Shown: positions 25,161 to 34,814 of the stretch, one piece after another
Position numbering within the stretch: position 1 is the stretch's first letter
Layout of the letters: every line of letters begins with the position of its first letter
Assembly (NCBI RefSeq): GCF_001940565.1
Contig: NZ_LTDM01000065.1
Location: forward strand, 1-64,000
Reading direction: 5' to 3'
Source of the DNA: Tissierella creatinophila DSM 6911
Lineage (GTDB): Bacteria; Bacillota; Clostridia; Tissierellales; Tissierellaceae
Length of the DNA: 64,000 nt
Program-made: the position numbers and the translations under genes
Notes under the pieces: generated by a model
Seen by the model: only the letters and a program-made list of their open reading frames with translations
Told to the model about the DNA's origin: nothing
The model's database searches: none

Positions 25161-27767
25161 ATGGCAGATAATTTTGGTTTGAAGATTGGTCTTGAAGGCG
25201 AGAAAGAATTTAAGAAGGCGTTAACAGATATCAATCGCTCCTTTAAAGTACTTGGCTCTGAAATGAAACTGGTAGCTTCAGAATTTGATAAAAACGATAA
25301 GTCTGTCCAGGCTCTTTCCGCCAGGAATTCAGTTCTCAACAAAGAGATTGAAACCCAAAAGAGCAAAATTGATACCTTGAGGTCGGCTCTAGAAAATGCA
25401 GCTACCTCCTTTGGAGAAACCGATAGAAGGACACAAAACTGGCAGATTCAATTGAACAATGCTGAGGCGGCACTCAACAATATGGAGCGAGAGTTAAGTA
25501 GCAATAATGCTGCTCTTGAAGAAGCTAACTCCAATTATGATGATGCCGAAGATGCTCTCGATGACGTGAACCGTGAAATGAACGATGTCACCGACAGTGC
25601 AGATGATATGGGAAAAGAGATTGATGAGGCGGCTGACTCCGCTGAAAAGTCTGAATCTAAGTTTAAAGGCTTAGGTACAACTTTAAAATCTATCGGCATT
25701 GCCATGGGAGCAGTTGCTGTTGCAGCAGGTGCGGCGGCTGTCAAACTTGGTAAAGAAGTCATTTCTGCCTATGCTGATTACGAACAATTAGTCGGTGGTG
25801 TAGATACACTTTTTAAAGAAAACTCTCAGCAGTTACAAGACTATGCATCGAATGCCTATAAGACGGCAGGTCTTTCTGCCAATGACTACATGGAAACCGT
25901 GACTTCTTTTTCTGCAAGCCTTATTTCTTCTCTTGGAGGAGATACAGAAAAAGCCGTTAAATATGCGGATATGGCGATCACCGATATGTCTGACAATGCC
26001 AATAAAATGGGTACAGACATGGAGTCCATTCAAAATGCCTATCAGGGTTTTGCCAAGCAAAATTACACCATGCTAGATAACCTTAAACTAGGCTATGGTG
26101 GTACAAAAAGTGAAATGGAGCGGCTCCTTGCCGATGCCGAGGCTATCTCTGGCATTGAGTATGATGTTTCTTCTTATGCCGATGTAGTTTCTGCCATCCA
26201 TGTCATTCAAGAAAGCATGGGTATTGCTGGTACGACTGCTCTTGAGGCAGAAGAAACTATTTCTGGATCGTTGAACGCATTCCAATCTGCATTCCAAAAT
26301 CTTTTAGTTGGTTTTGGAAATGCCGATGCGGATATGGAACAACTCAGTAATAACATGGTGGATGCTTTTCAGTCGGTGGTAAAAAACATTACCCCAGTGA
26401 TTGAAAATATCGTAAAGGCCCTGCCCATAGCAATTGAAGCATTATTGGATGCGATTTCGGATTTGTTACCGACACTCCTTGCTACGGTGACAGATTTATT
26501 TACTCAGGTACTTAATGCACTGTTGAGCCTACTCCCTACCCTGATACCGGTAGCGGTTGATTCCATTCTCACAATTGTCAATGCCTTGATTGAAAACCTA
26601 CCACTGCTAGTGGATGCAGCCGTTCAGTTAATAGCAGCTTTAGTGGACGGTCTTGGGCAGGCTCTCCCAGAACTGATTCCTGCGGCAGTTAATGCAATTA
26701 CTACGATTGTGCAAGGTTTGGTGGATAATTTACCCATGCTTCTCGATGCAGCACTGCAGTTAATACTTGGTTTGGCTCAGGGGCTACTCGAGGCGATCCC
26801 GCAACTAATTGAGGCTCTCCCTACGATTATTTTGGCAATCGTTGATTTTATTATAAGCGCAATTCCTCAGATTATAGATGCAGGTATTCAGCTATTAACA
26901 TCGCTGGTTACAGCCTTGCCTGAAATTATTACGGCTATTGTAGAGGCGATTCCACAGATAATTGATGGAATATTAAATGGGATTTTAAGTTCGATTCCAC
27001 AACTCATACAAGCGGGTGTCGACTTACTTGTTGCACTGATTCAAAATCTACCGACCATTATTACCACCATTGTGGTGGCAATCCCTCAAATCATTTCAAG
27101 TATTGTAAATGCATTAATTGGAAACATCGACAAGATCATTATGGCAGGGGTTCAGCTATTTGTAGCACTCATTCAGAATTTACCAACCATTGTGGTAGAG
27201 ATCGTAAAAGCAGTGCCCCAGATTATTGGCGGCATCGTCAGAGCATTTACAAACTCCATGGGTTCCATCGTGACGGTGGGTGGCAACATTGTAAAAGGGT
27301 TATGGCAGGGTATTCAATCCCTTGCTTCTTGGTTATGGAATAAAGTGAGTGGTTGGATTAGTGGCATTTGGACGGGTATCAAGGATTTCTTCGGTATCAA
27401 ATCACCCTCGAAACAGATGGGTTGGGTCGGCGAGATGCTTGTGAAAGGTCTTGCAGGTTCTATCCAAGATAACGGTGATGAGGCTGTAAAAGCAGCTGAA
27501 ATGATGAGCGAGGATATCAACGATGTGATGACCAGTCTTGCCAGTGATATGAGTACATCCTTGCCTACAGACTTTTCAGTGGATACTTCTGTAGGCGGCG
27601 TGATTTCAAATGCAGCGACCTCTTCCCTAGGTGGTGTCAGTGGGTCGCTAGTTACTGTACAGCAGATGATTGTACGAAGTGAAGATGATATCAGAAGGGT
27701 ATCTCAGGAACTTTATAACTTAATTCAGACAGGATCTCGTGCTCAGGGTCGGTTTTCTACAACATAA
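25161..27767 (+). CDS. Tail tape measure protein
   Basis: This 868-residue protein starts at ATG 25161 after AAAGGAGGTGG. Residues 1-190 are coiled coil with heptads ('VQALSARNSVLNKEIETQKSKIDTL'). A glycine/alanine transmembrane-like segment lies near residue 180. Residues 420-700 form imperfect repeats of a hydrophobic helical unit (A-[IL]-P-x-[IL]-I-x-A, I-I-D-A-G-I-Q-L-L, A-L-I-Q-N-L-P-T-I). The C-terminus has 'IWTGIKDFFGIKSPSKQMGWVGEMLVKGLAGSI', common to Gram-positive tape measures. It sets tail length and is injected with the DNA. Confidence 0.93.
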   Translation: MADNFGLKIGLEGEKEFKKALTDINRSFKVLGSEMKLVASEFDKNDKSVQALSARNSVLNKEIETQKSKIDTLRSALENAATSFGETDRRTQNWQIQLNNAEAALNNMERELSSNNAALEEANSNYDDAEDALDDVNREMNDVTDSADDMGKEIDEAADSAEKSESKFKGLGTTLKSIGIAMGAVAVAAGAAAVKLGKEVISAYADYEQLVGGVDTLFKENSQQLQDYASNAYKTAGLSANDYMETVTSFSASLISSLGGDTEKAVKYADMAITDMSDNANKMGTDMESIQNAYQGFAKQNYTMLDNLKLGYGGTKSEMERLLADAEAISGIEYDVSSYADVVSAIHVIQESMGIAGTTALEAEETISGSLNAFQSAFQNLLVGFGNADADMEQLSNNMVDAFQSVVKNITPVIENIVKALPIAIEALLDAISDLLPTLLATVTDLFTQVLNALLSLLPTLIPVAVDSILTIVNALIENLPLLVDAAVQLIAALVDGLGQALPELIPAAVNAITTIVQGLVDNLPMLLDAALQLILGLAQGLLEAIPQLIEALPTIILAIVDFIISAIPQIIDAGIQLLTSLVTALPEIITAIVEAIPQIIDGILNGILSSIPQLIQAGVDLLVALIQNLPTIITTIVVAIPQIISSIVNALIGNIDKIIMAGVQLFVALIQNLPTIVVEIVKAVPQIIGGIVRAFTNSMGSIVTVGGNIVKGLWQGIQSLASWLWNKVSGWISGIWTGIKDFFGIKSPSKQMGWVGEMLVKGLAGSIQDNGDEAVKAAEMMSEDINDVMTSLASDMSTSLPTDFSVDTSVGGVISNAATSSLGGVSGSLVTVQQMIVRSEDDIRRVSQELYNLIQTGSRAQGRFSTT

Positions 27768-27779
27768 GGAGGTGTGCCG

Positions 27780-28556
27780 ATGGGTTTTTCATATGACGAT
27801 ATTTCTTCAAAAAGCATGGGGCTAAAAGCCAGGCTCACTTCCTGGCAGGTCTGTGGAGGAATGCGAAATTTCACCACCAACGTACCTGGAAAGTATGGGG
27901 TGACAGACTTTGGAGCTGATTTTGATTACCGAGAAATCAATGTAGCTTGCAATATCTATCCCAAGCATAGCTTTTCTGCTCTGGTGAGTACGCTTGATGA
28001 ACTTTCAACATGGCTTGATCCCATGCAAGGGTTAAAAGAACTTGTTTTTGATGATGTGCCCGACAGGTATTTCATGGCAAGGCTGAATGAGAAAGTGGAC
28101 TGTGAACGACTCATTCGTTTTTCAGGAAGTTTTAACTTGAAGTTTTTCTGCCCTGACCCATTTGCTTATGCCATTACGGATGAAAATTATTTAATAGAAA
28201 GCGAAGGCGACTACACGGTTACAAGACTGACCGGCAATGTTGATTCCAATCCTATGTATCGCTTGAAGGGAATCATCACATCGGGTGTGAACAATTCTAT
28301 TTCTGTTACAACCAATGGCTTGGAAATGAAAATAGTGAATGCTGTACTTTTGGCAGAAGAAACCCTTGTCATTGATACAGATAAGATGACGGCTTATGTG
28401 GAAGACGAAAACGGGATAATCTTAAGAAACGCTTTGCCTTACCTAGAGGAGATAGATTTTCCAAGTCTTCATGTGGGCACGAATACCCTAGCAATAACAA
28501 CGAATAATGCTGTGTTTACAGCACTTGAAATAAAGGCTCGCAGTAGATGGAGGTGA
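27780..28556 (+). CDS. Distal tail (Dit) protein
   Basis: This 258-residue siphovirus distal tail protein forms the hub linking tail tube and baseplate. 'FTTNVPGKYGVTDFGADFDYREINVACNIYPKHSFSALVSTLDELSTWLDP' and 'KELVFDDVPDRYFMARLNEKVDCERL...FSGSFNLKFFCPDPFAYA' are typical of the Dit/SPP1 gp19.1 family. GGAGGTGTGCCG precedes the ATG at 27780. The usual C-terminal galectin-like domain is present in short form. Confidence 0.9.
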   Translation: MGFSYDDISSKSMGLKARLTSWQVCGGMRNFTTNVPGKYGVTDFGADFDYREINVACNIYPKHSFSALVSTLDELSTWLDPMQGLKELVFDDVPDRYFMARLNEKVDCERLIRFSGSFNLKFFCPDPFAYAITDENYLIESEGDYTVTRLTGNVDSNPMYRLKGIITSGVNNSISVTTNGLEMKIVNAVLLAEETLVIDTDKMTAYVEDENGIILRNALPYLEEIDFPSLHVGTNTLAITTNNAVFTALEIKARSRWR

Positions 28557-28560
28557 TCCA

Positions 28561-31086
28561 GTGGCACTAAAAACAATATTAAATAAACAGACAGATTTTA
28601 CGGGAGAGTTCCCAGTCGAATATGCAAAATCTGGACTGTGGCGATTTAATGATGTATCAGTTGATGAATATGGCTATCTTGCAGACTCTTCTGGGCTAGA
28701 TAGAAAAATAGAGCTTGTCAATTATCTAGGAACAACTGCAAGCCTTCAAAGCGGCCAAAAAGGGAGACAGATCCGAATCAACATCAACAATCCCGCTACA
28801 GAAAAAACCTACCTTAAAGTGGCCAATGATGGTACTTTCTTTTCGGAGATGGGAGAGCGAATCCTTGTTGGCGGTTGGATGATACCGACTACTTATTCGG
28901 TGGGAAATACCTATTGCCCCATATTAAATACGCGCTATGGTCCTGGTCAGCCAATCTTTTACCTGTCGCTCTTTGCAGGCAGACCTAGAATCATGCTTTA
29001 TAACGCTAGTGGTTCTCTCATACTCGACCAAACAACCACACCGCCTTTTTCACTCATCAATGGTGGTGTGTATTTTATTTGCACGGTCATAGAACCAAAC
29101 AATAAAAATGCATGGATTGTACTGGGAGATAAGACGAGCGGAACAAGCTGGGTGTCACCGACTTATTCCTTTACAGGCACACTAAATCCTTCTTGCACGG
29201 CCGACATCATTATGGGCATGCATGCAGATGCCTATTGGTATGCTGGAAGATTTGATGACTGGTTTTTTGATATGGATTCAAGTCTTACAGTGGATGATTT
29301 GATTGATTATTTCAATGGGTCTCTTTTGACTAACGGTGGTGATATGGGCGGTGCTGTTGATGCTCTTAGCGTACCGGGAGTGGTGAGCTTAAGGGAAACA
29401 GAAGGTGTCTATCCAACGGTAGGAACACTATATACTGCTCCGGCAACGTGCACTCTATCTGGCACAGGTCGGGTCTCCGTTACCAGTGAATATATTTCTG
29501 GGGTAACTGCAGTTGGGCCGATAGAAACCTCAACAAGCGATGACCTAGTTCATTGGAGTGATTGGGTAGCCATCGCACTTGATGGAAAACTTGTATCTCC
29601 AAATAAGGCATACATTCGTTTTAAGGTCACACTTACTACCACAGATACGAGTAAGACCCCTCGAATTATTGATATCAGGCTATATGACATTCCAAAGTCA
29701 CCTTATGAGAGGATTGGTTTTTCAAGACCGGTCGTACTGGATTCAAATGGGGCTTGGGAGGCTGTGTTAGAAAATGCTTATAACATTGTGGTAACCAGTG
29801 AAATCAATGGCGAGGATACGCTCTCCTTTATGATCCCCTACCGTGATCCCAAGCGGGGATTTATTGATAGCGAAAAGAAAATTCAGATTGTTGATGACGT
29901 CTACAAAGTAAGGACTTTGACGGATACAAAAGACAGCGAAGGAAATCTAGCGACTGAAGTGTATGCTGAGGCAGAGTTTTATGACCTGACTTTTTCAGTG
30001 CGAAAAGAAGAGCATAAATTTGATGCAGAAACTGCCGAAGTCTCCATGGCTTATGCCTTAGAAGGAACGGAATGGAGCGTAGGCACAGTTAATGTACGAA
30101 CCAAAAGAACCTGGACGAGTACAGAAAAGAATGCACTTTCCATCCTTCGCAGGGTTGCTGACTTACACGGTGGAGACCTTGTCTTTGATTGCCCGAATAG
30201 ACTGGTCCATCTCTTAACGGTCTATGGTACGGATAGTGGTGCATTGTTCGCCTATAAGAAAAATATGAAGAGCATTAAAAGAGTCGTTGATACCAGAAGT
30301 CTTGTAACAAGGCTCTATGCCATTGGCAGCGATGGTCTTACCTTTGCAGACATCAATGGAGGAAAGGCGTATGTGGAGGACTATACTTATTCGTCTGATA
30401 TTCGAATATCAACGCTTGATTGTTCTACCTTTACCAATCCCTATCAGATGAAAGAATATACCGAGATGAGGCTTGCTCAGTATTCAAAACCAAACATCTC
30501 TTATGTTTTAAAGGCAATGGATTTATCGGTGTTAACGGGTTATGAGCATGAGGCATGGTCGCTTGGCGATTATGTTCATGTAGAAGATAAAGATTTAGGA
30601 CTGTCGGTGACAACTCGTGTTATACGAAGAGAATATAACTTACAAGAACCATGGAATACAGTATTAGAACTATCCACTACCCTTAAAAATCTGGGTAGTT
30701 CTGCAAGCCAGTGGGATAACGTGGCAGATTCTCTTGAAGGCACAAGTATGGTGACAAATAATGATATCCGGGAAATGGTGCCTTTTAATCTGTTGCGAAA
30801 TTCTCGTGCTGATGATGGAATGGCTTACTGGGTTAACTCAGGCTTTGAAGTAGATGGTGATAACGGTGTAAGTGGGTCGACATCCTTTAAGGCAATGGGT
30901 ATAGCAAATATGACAAAGAGTATGGCTCAGACCATCTATCCGGCTAATCGCTCTAGCTACACGCTCTCGGCACAAATCGCATCTGAAAACCTTGAAAAGC
31001 TGAGTAGCAATTCACAGGTTGGCATTGAAGTGGTTATTGAATATGAAGATGGAACGACAGAAGCAAGGTTTATTGATTTGTATTAA
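28561..31086 (+). CDS. Tail-associated lysin / minor structural protein (Tal)
   Basis: This 841-residue protein starts at GTG 28561. Residues 1-240 resemble a concanavalin/LamG-like binding domain ('SGLWRFNDVSVDEYGYLAD', 'AYWYAGRFDDWFFDMDSSLT'). Residues 380-720 carry the conserved prophage-tail ring domain: 'YNIVVTSEINGEDTLSFMIPYRDPK', 'VYAEAEFYDLTF', 'NALSILRRVADLHGGDLVFD', 'VTRLYAIGSDGL'. A carbohydrate-binding-like tail follows ('SYTLSAQIASENLE'). It forms the baseplate tip and contacts the cell wall. The next small gene may continue the C-terminal binding domain. Confidence 0.82.
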   Translation: MALKTILNKQTDFTGEFPVEYAKSGLWRFNDVSVDEYGYLADSSGLDRKIELVNYLGTTASLQSGQKGRQIRININNPATEKTYLKVANDGTFFSEMGERILVGGWMIPTTYSVGNTYCPILNTRYGPGQPIFYLSLFAGRPRIMLYNASGSLILDQTTTPPFSLINGGVYFICTVIEPNNKNAWIVLGDKTSGTSWVSPTYSFTGTLNPSCTADIIMGMHADAYWYAGRFDDWFFDMDSSLTVDDLIDYFNGSLLTNGGDMGGAVDALSVPGVVSLRETEGVYPTVGTLYTAPATCTLSGTGRVSVTSEYISGVTAVGPIETSTSDDLVHWSDWVAIALDGKLVSPNKAYIRFKVTLTTTDTSKTPRIIDIRLYDIPKSPYERIGFSRPVVLDSNGAWEAVLENAYNIVVTSEINGEDTLSFMIPYRDPKRGFIDSEKKIQIVDDVYKVRTLTDTKDSEGNLATEVYAEAEFYDLTFSVRKEEHKFDAETAEVSMAYALEGTEWSVGTVNVRTKRTWTSTEKNALSILRRVADLHGGDLVFDCPNRLVHLLTVYGTDSGALFAYKKNMKSIKRVVDTRSLVTRLYAIGSDGLTFADINGGKAYVEDYTYSSDIRISTLDCSTFTNPYQMKEYTEMRLAQYSKPNISYVLKAMDLSVLTGYEHEAWSLGDYVHVEDKDLGLSVTTRVIRREYNLQEPWNTVLELSTTLKNLGSSASQWDNVADSLEGTSMVTNNDIREMVPFNLLRNSRADDGMAYWVNSGFEVDGDNGVSGSTSFKAMGIANMTKSMAQTIYPANRSSYTLSAQIASENLEKLSSNSQVGIEVVIEYEDGTTEARFIDLY

Positions 31087-31098
31087 GGAGGTGGATTG

Positions 31099-31296
31099 GT
31101 GGCCTATTTTTCAAGAACATCAGAAAAGATACTCCCAGAAAGCTACTCTTCTAAAGTAAAATCCATTACCATCCGTGTCTGTGTCACAAATTGCACAGGC
31201 ACTTTTTATATTACGGATCTCTTTTTACAAGCAGGGTCAGTGGTCACGGGATGGGTAGGTCATCCCTGTGAAATAAGGTGGACGTTAGATGGCTAA
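31099..31296 (+). CDS. Small baseplate protein, carbohydrate-binding module fragment
   Basis: This protein has 65 residues from GTG 31099 after AAGGAGGTGG. 'SITIRVCVTNCTGTFYITDLFLQAGSVVTGW' closely parallels a segment of the next gene ('SVSIKPTLYDCTGMIWFTDIHLQEGPVLNGY'), so the two are paralogous modules. The segment looks like the last strands of a carbohydrate-binding domain whose first half may be the C-terminus of the preceding Tal protein. It overlaps the next gene by 8 bases. Confidence 0.6.
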   Translation: MAYFSRTSEKILPESYSSKVKSITIRVCVTNCTGTFYITDLFLQAGSVVTGWVGHPCEIRWTLDG

Positions 31297-31873
31297 GGTT
31301 AAATTTATAAGGTTGGCAGAAGTCATAAATAAAAAACAAGATAAGCGTGTCATGAGTGTAAGCATAAAACCTACCCTCTATGATTGCACTGGCATGATTT
31401 GGTTTACGGACATCCATTTACAAGAAGGACCTGTTCTAAATGGTTATGCGCCTCATACAGAAAGTAGGTTAGAAAAACTAAAAGTAGATGGCAGTATCAA
31501 GAATCCTGTTTGGTTTAACGGTGTGGTCCGTTCAGAGGAAACCATTATTTTATTTAATGTTGGTGAAACCTCTGCAGGACTTGATATTCATATCTATCCA
31601 AAGCTTTCTATGTCTGCTGGAACAGTGAAACTAAGCCAAGGTATAGGAGGTCAACAGGTCTCCTTCCCTGGAACCATTGGAAAAGATGTTGATTTGGCGC
31701 TCCTAGCATCTACACGAGCATGTACCAAAAACGGAGCAAGCGAACCCAAAGAGGGGTTCTATCAATACAGTGCTGCCTGGGACTCAAAGCACAAAGTGAC
31801 CCTTGAAAAAGGGAAATCTGCAAGGGTGCTGTTTACCATGCAGGAAATGCAAGACGGAGGTGAACCATTCTAA
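31289..31873 (+). CDS. Phage baseplate structural protein
   Basis: This 194-residue protein has two parts. Residues 15-60 repeat the binding-module segment of the gene before. Residues 70-194 form a beta-rich domain ('GVVRSEETIILFNVGETSAGLDIHIYPKLSMSAGTVKLSQGIGGQ') that ends 'GKSARVLFTMQEMQDGG'. Its stop codon overlaps the next ATG by one base. Position between Tal and the GH18 protein points to a baseplate or receptor-binding accessory. No enzyme motif seen. Confidence 0.6.
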   Translation: MAKVKFIRLAEVINKKQDKRVMSVSIKPTLYDCTGMIWFTDIHLQEGPVLNGYAPHTESRLEKLKVDGSIKNPVWFNGVVRSEETIILFNVGETSAGLDIHIYPKLSMSAGTVKLSQGIGGQQVSFPGTIGKDVDLALLASTRACTKNGASEPKEGFYQYSAAWDSKHKVTLEKGKSARVLFTMQEMQDGGEPF

Positions 31874-34341
31874 TGGAACGACTAAAAGGCAAGAAAATCA
31901 TGGTGTGGACTTTTATGGGAAATGCACGGATGTATGAAGCTTTAGAGAAATATGGAGACCGGATTGATACCATCGGTCTTTTTTCTTTTAAGGTACGAGC
32001 TACGGGTGAAATTGTTGAGAGTGGTGTCACCATCAGTAGTATGCTCCCCTACATTAACCGTTATCGTCACATCAAATGGTTACTGACCATTGCCAATGAT
32101 GGAGCAAATAGTATTTTCAGAGCATTGAGAGATAACACGAATGGCGCTCAGGAACTGTTTCTATCCGAGCTTATTCGTATTATGAAAAAGTATCCTTGGT
32201 GCGATGGTATTGATATTGACCTAGAAAGAGGCGATGACTATTCCACTCATGCTGAGTCAACGACCATGTTTAAAAATATTTACAACACCATCAAAGCCTA
32301 TGATTCAAGTAAACTGATGAACATTTGCCTTCCAGGTATGACCAGTGTCAATGGCTCTGTAGGTGGTGAGAACTGGTGCGTCTATGGTGACCTAGACCCT
32401 TATTGCGATACCGCATCAATTATGAGTTATGGTATGGCTTGGTCAGGTTCTGCACCGGGACCTGTATCTCCAAGGAGCTGGCTTGAAGGGATTTATGATT
32501 ATGCCGTTACAGTAATGAATCCCGATAAGATTTTCTTTGGGATGCCTGCATACGGTTGGAATTGGCAAATCTATGACACACCAGAAAACCTAGGTAAAGC
32601 CTATAGGGGAACGTCTCATACCTACTATGCGGCAAAATACTGGATGACAGGAGTATATAATTTCACAGACGATGCGCCTCCTCAACCGTTTATTCCCGTC
32701 GTGGCTTATTGGGATGATGATAATAAAGTGCCCTGGGCATTGCCGCATGTCTACGATTATATGGAAGGAAGAGATGCCACTCGCTATAGCTATCCACTCT
32801 TATCTGCAAGCTACAATGGCAGACAATATCTCACAGCCTATGGCAAACAACAAAAGTTAGCCTTTGGAACTGTTTATGTAGATCATGATGCCATGCCGGA
32901 TAGTTATTCTGGTGTTGTTTCTGTTTCTAATAGCGTCACAACACTGGGGGATGAAGGTGCGGCAACCTATCATTTTACGCTTGCTCAGGCAGGTACTTAT
33001 GATGTAGCAGTAAAGCTAGGCTTTCCATTTTGGGATAAGAATAATATTCATATCTCCCTTGATGGAAATGAAGTAGATTTTTCTGAAAACAGACTGTGGT
33101 GGCCTTATTGGAGAACGACTTTCTGGGCGGTGCTGAAAAAAGGAGTGAGCCTTTCTGCAGGAACACACACCATCACCATTTCGCTTGGGGCAAAGGGTGT
33201 ACAGTTTTATGGATTTAGAGTCTGTTCTTCATTTTCTGAGGAGCCAACAGTTGGTGAAGCAGAATATACCCTAGCTCCTAGACATTTCAAGGATGTAAAT
33301 GGTGATATGGTAGGACCTGCAACTGGTTTTAAGTTGACGCTTGAAATGCTTAGAAGAAAAGCAGATTCTGCCCTTGTGTGGTATGAGGATTTTAGAGATG
33401 ATAACCCTCTCCCCCAAAGCTACTGGACAACATTATCAGGCGAATGGAGTGTTTGGCAAGATACAAGCAGTTCGATGAATAGACCCTATTCCCAACTGGA
33501 GGGTAAGGGGCAGTTAGCATGGAACTACAACAATTTTTCAGATATCCATTTAAGGGCGCAGATTATTTTTCCTGAGACCTTTAGTGGCAAGGCAGGTGTT
33601 TTTATTGGAACGATTTATTGTTGCTTTAATTATGATAACCAGCGTATTGAACTGTATGAAGGTTCTACTTTAAAAGGTAGTTATGCCACCAGCTTTTCAA
33701 AAACATCGGCCGCAAACATTCGATCGAATCCAAGCTTTTACACTCTAGAAATTCGAAAGCGTGGCAATCAAGTGCGGGTCTATTCCTCTGCATCTAATAC
33801 ACTGCGCTTTACAGCCACTTGCTCGGATGTGACAGGGTATGCAGGTATTCGTTCGGATAATAAAGTCCATTGCCAGTTGCTTCGCTTAGGCGATGCTTGG
33901 ACCTATGAGCCTTATGAACGCTTTGACGTGCTTATGCCCGATGGAACATTTAAAACTTATGGTCGGCTATCAAGAAGTAACTGTTCTTGGGATGATGAGT
34001 TTCAAGTGTTTACTTTAACAGCAGACCTTGAGGAATCAGCCACAAGAAGTGAAAGCATCTCCCTAGATTATGATTTTTTTCATTCAGATATGATGCCGTC
34101 CATTCAGTGCGGAAAGGACTACAGTGTCACCATCATTCCAAGGGATATCAACATCTGGATATCTCGTCTTTTCTTAGGTGATGGTGACGGATTTTCCATT
34201 CTTTATTATCAAGATGTAGATAGTCTTGTGTACTGGGCAAATGAAGCAGCTTATCGGTGGAAACTTCGAGGCATGTGTATGTGGTCACTAGGGCAGGAGG
34301 ATTTAAGGCTCTGGGAGTGGCTACCAAAGCAAATAGAGTAA
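31873..34341 (+). CDS. Baseplate protein with glycoside hydrolase family 18 domain
   Basis: This 822-residue protein has a GH18 (chitinase / endo-N-acetylglucosaminidase) catalytic domain over residues 1-330. The active-site signature D-G-I-D-I-D-L-E is at residues 111-118, with E118 the proton donor. 'ASIMSYGMAW' and 'IFFGMPAYGWNW' line the barrel. Residues 340-460 look like a carbohydrate-binding domain. Residues 495-680 look like a concanavalin-type fold ('SALVWYEDFRDDNPLPQSYW'). A structural tail follows. It probably degrades a surface glycan during adsorption. It ends the tail operon, just before holin and lysin. Confidence 0.85.
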   Translation: MERLKGKKIMVWTFMGNARMYEALEKYGDRIDTIGLFSFKVRATGEIVESGVTISSMLPYINRYRHIKWLLTIANDGANSIFRALRDNTNGAQELFLSELIRIMKKYPWCDGIDIDLERGDDYSTHAESTTMFKNIYNTIKAYDSSKLMNICLPGMTSVNGSVGGENWCVYGDLDPYCDTASIMSYGMAWSGSAPGPVSPRSWLEGIYDYAVTVMNPDKIFFGMPAYGWNWQIYDTPENLGKAYRGTSHTYYAAKYWMTGVYNFTDDAPPQPFIPVVAYWDDDNKVPWALPHVYDYMEGRDATRYSYPLLSASYNGRQYLTAYGKQQKLAFGTVYVDHDAMPDSYSGVVSVSNSVTTLGDEGAATYHFTLAQAGTYDVAVKLGFPFWDKNNIHISLDGNEVDFSENRLWWPYWRTTFWAVLKKGVSLSAGTHTITISLGAKGVQFYGFRVCSSFSEEPTVGEAEYTLAPRHFKDVNGDMVGPATGFKLTLEMLRRKADSALVWYEDFRDDNPLPQSYWTTLSGEWSVWQDTSSSMNRPYSQLEGKGQLAWNYNNFSDIHLRAQIIFPETFSGKAGVFIGTIYCCFNYDNQRIELYEGSTLKGSYATSFSKTSAANIRSNPSFYTLEIRKRGNQVRVYSSASNTLRFTATCSDVTGYAGIRSDNKVHCQLLRLGDAWTYEPYERFDVLMPDGTFKTYGRLSRSNCSWDDEFQVFTLTADLEESATRSESISLDYDFFHSDMMPSIQCGKDYSVTIIPRDINIWISRLFLGDGDGFSILYYQDVDSLVYWANEAAYRWKLRGMCMWSLGQEDLRLWEWLPKQIE

Positions 34342-34401
34342 TCAAAGGAACATCTGCAAAAGTAGGTGTTCTTTTTATTTCATCAAAAGGAGGATTTTTA
34401 A

Positions 34402-34812
34402 ATGAAAGAAATATGGAACTGGATTCAAGTTGTGATAACAGCAATCGGTGGATTCTTCGGATGGTTTTTAGGAGGAGCAGACGGATTTTTATATGTGCTA
34501 CTGGTTTTTGTAGTCATCGACTATCTAACAGGTGTCTTATGTGCAATCGCTGATAGGTCTTTATCAAGCGAAGTGGGATTTATCGGAATCAGCCGTAAAG
34601 TGCTGATTTTTGTTTTAGTGGGTGTGGCTAATATTTTAGATGTCTATGTGATTGGTGATGGGAGCGTACTAAGAACAGCGATTGTTTTCTTCTACTTATC
34701 GAATGAGGGGATCTCACTGTTAGAAAACTCAGCTCATCTTGGACTACCTATCCCAGAAAAACTAAAAGATGTATTAAAACAGCTTCATAACAAGAGCGAC
34801 GAGGAGGAATAA
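34402..34812 (+). CDS. Phage holin, Cph1/phage_holin_4 family
   Basis: This 136-residue membrane protein has hydrophobic helices at about residues 8-24 and 29-50 and two more near 70-105. 'FLYVLLVFVVIDYLTGVLCAIADRSLSSEVGFIGISRKVLIFVLVGVANILD' is the family signature (D-Y-x-T-G). 'NEGISLLENSAHLGLPIPEKLKDVL' follows. It makes holes in the membrane to release the lysin. AGGAGG precedes the ATG; the lysin starts 2 bases after its stop. Confidence 0.93.
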   Translation: MKEIWNWIQVVITAIGGFFGWFLGGADGFLYVLLVFVVIDYLTGVLCAIADRSLSSEVGFIGISRKVLIFVLVGVANILDVYVIGDGSVLRTAIVFFYLSNEGISLLENSAHLGLPIPEKLKDVLKQLHNKSDEEE

Positions 34813-34814
34813 TC

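Noticed and set aside
25535..25762. Minus-strand frame rich in S/A within the tape measure gene
   Set aside because: It is a by-product of the repetitive coiled-coil coding sequence on the other strand.
26400..27250. Repeats in the tape measure gene as a CRISPR or DNA repeat array
   Set aside because: The repeats are imperfect at DNA level and follow protein heptad/hydrophobic periodicity, as usual for tape measures. No CRISPR array is present in the window.
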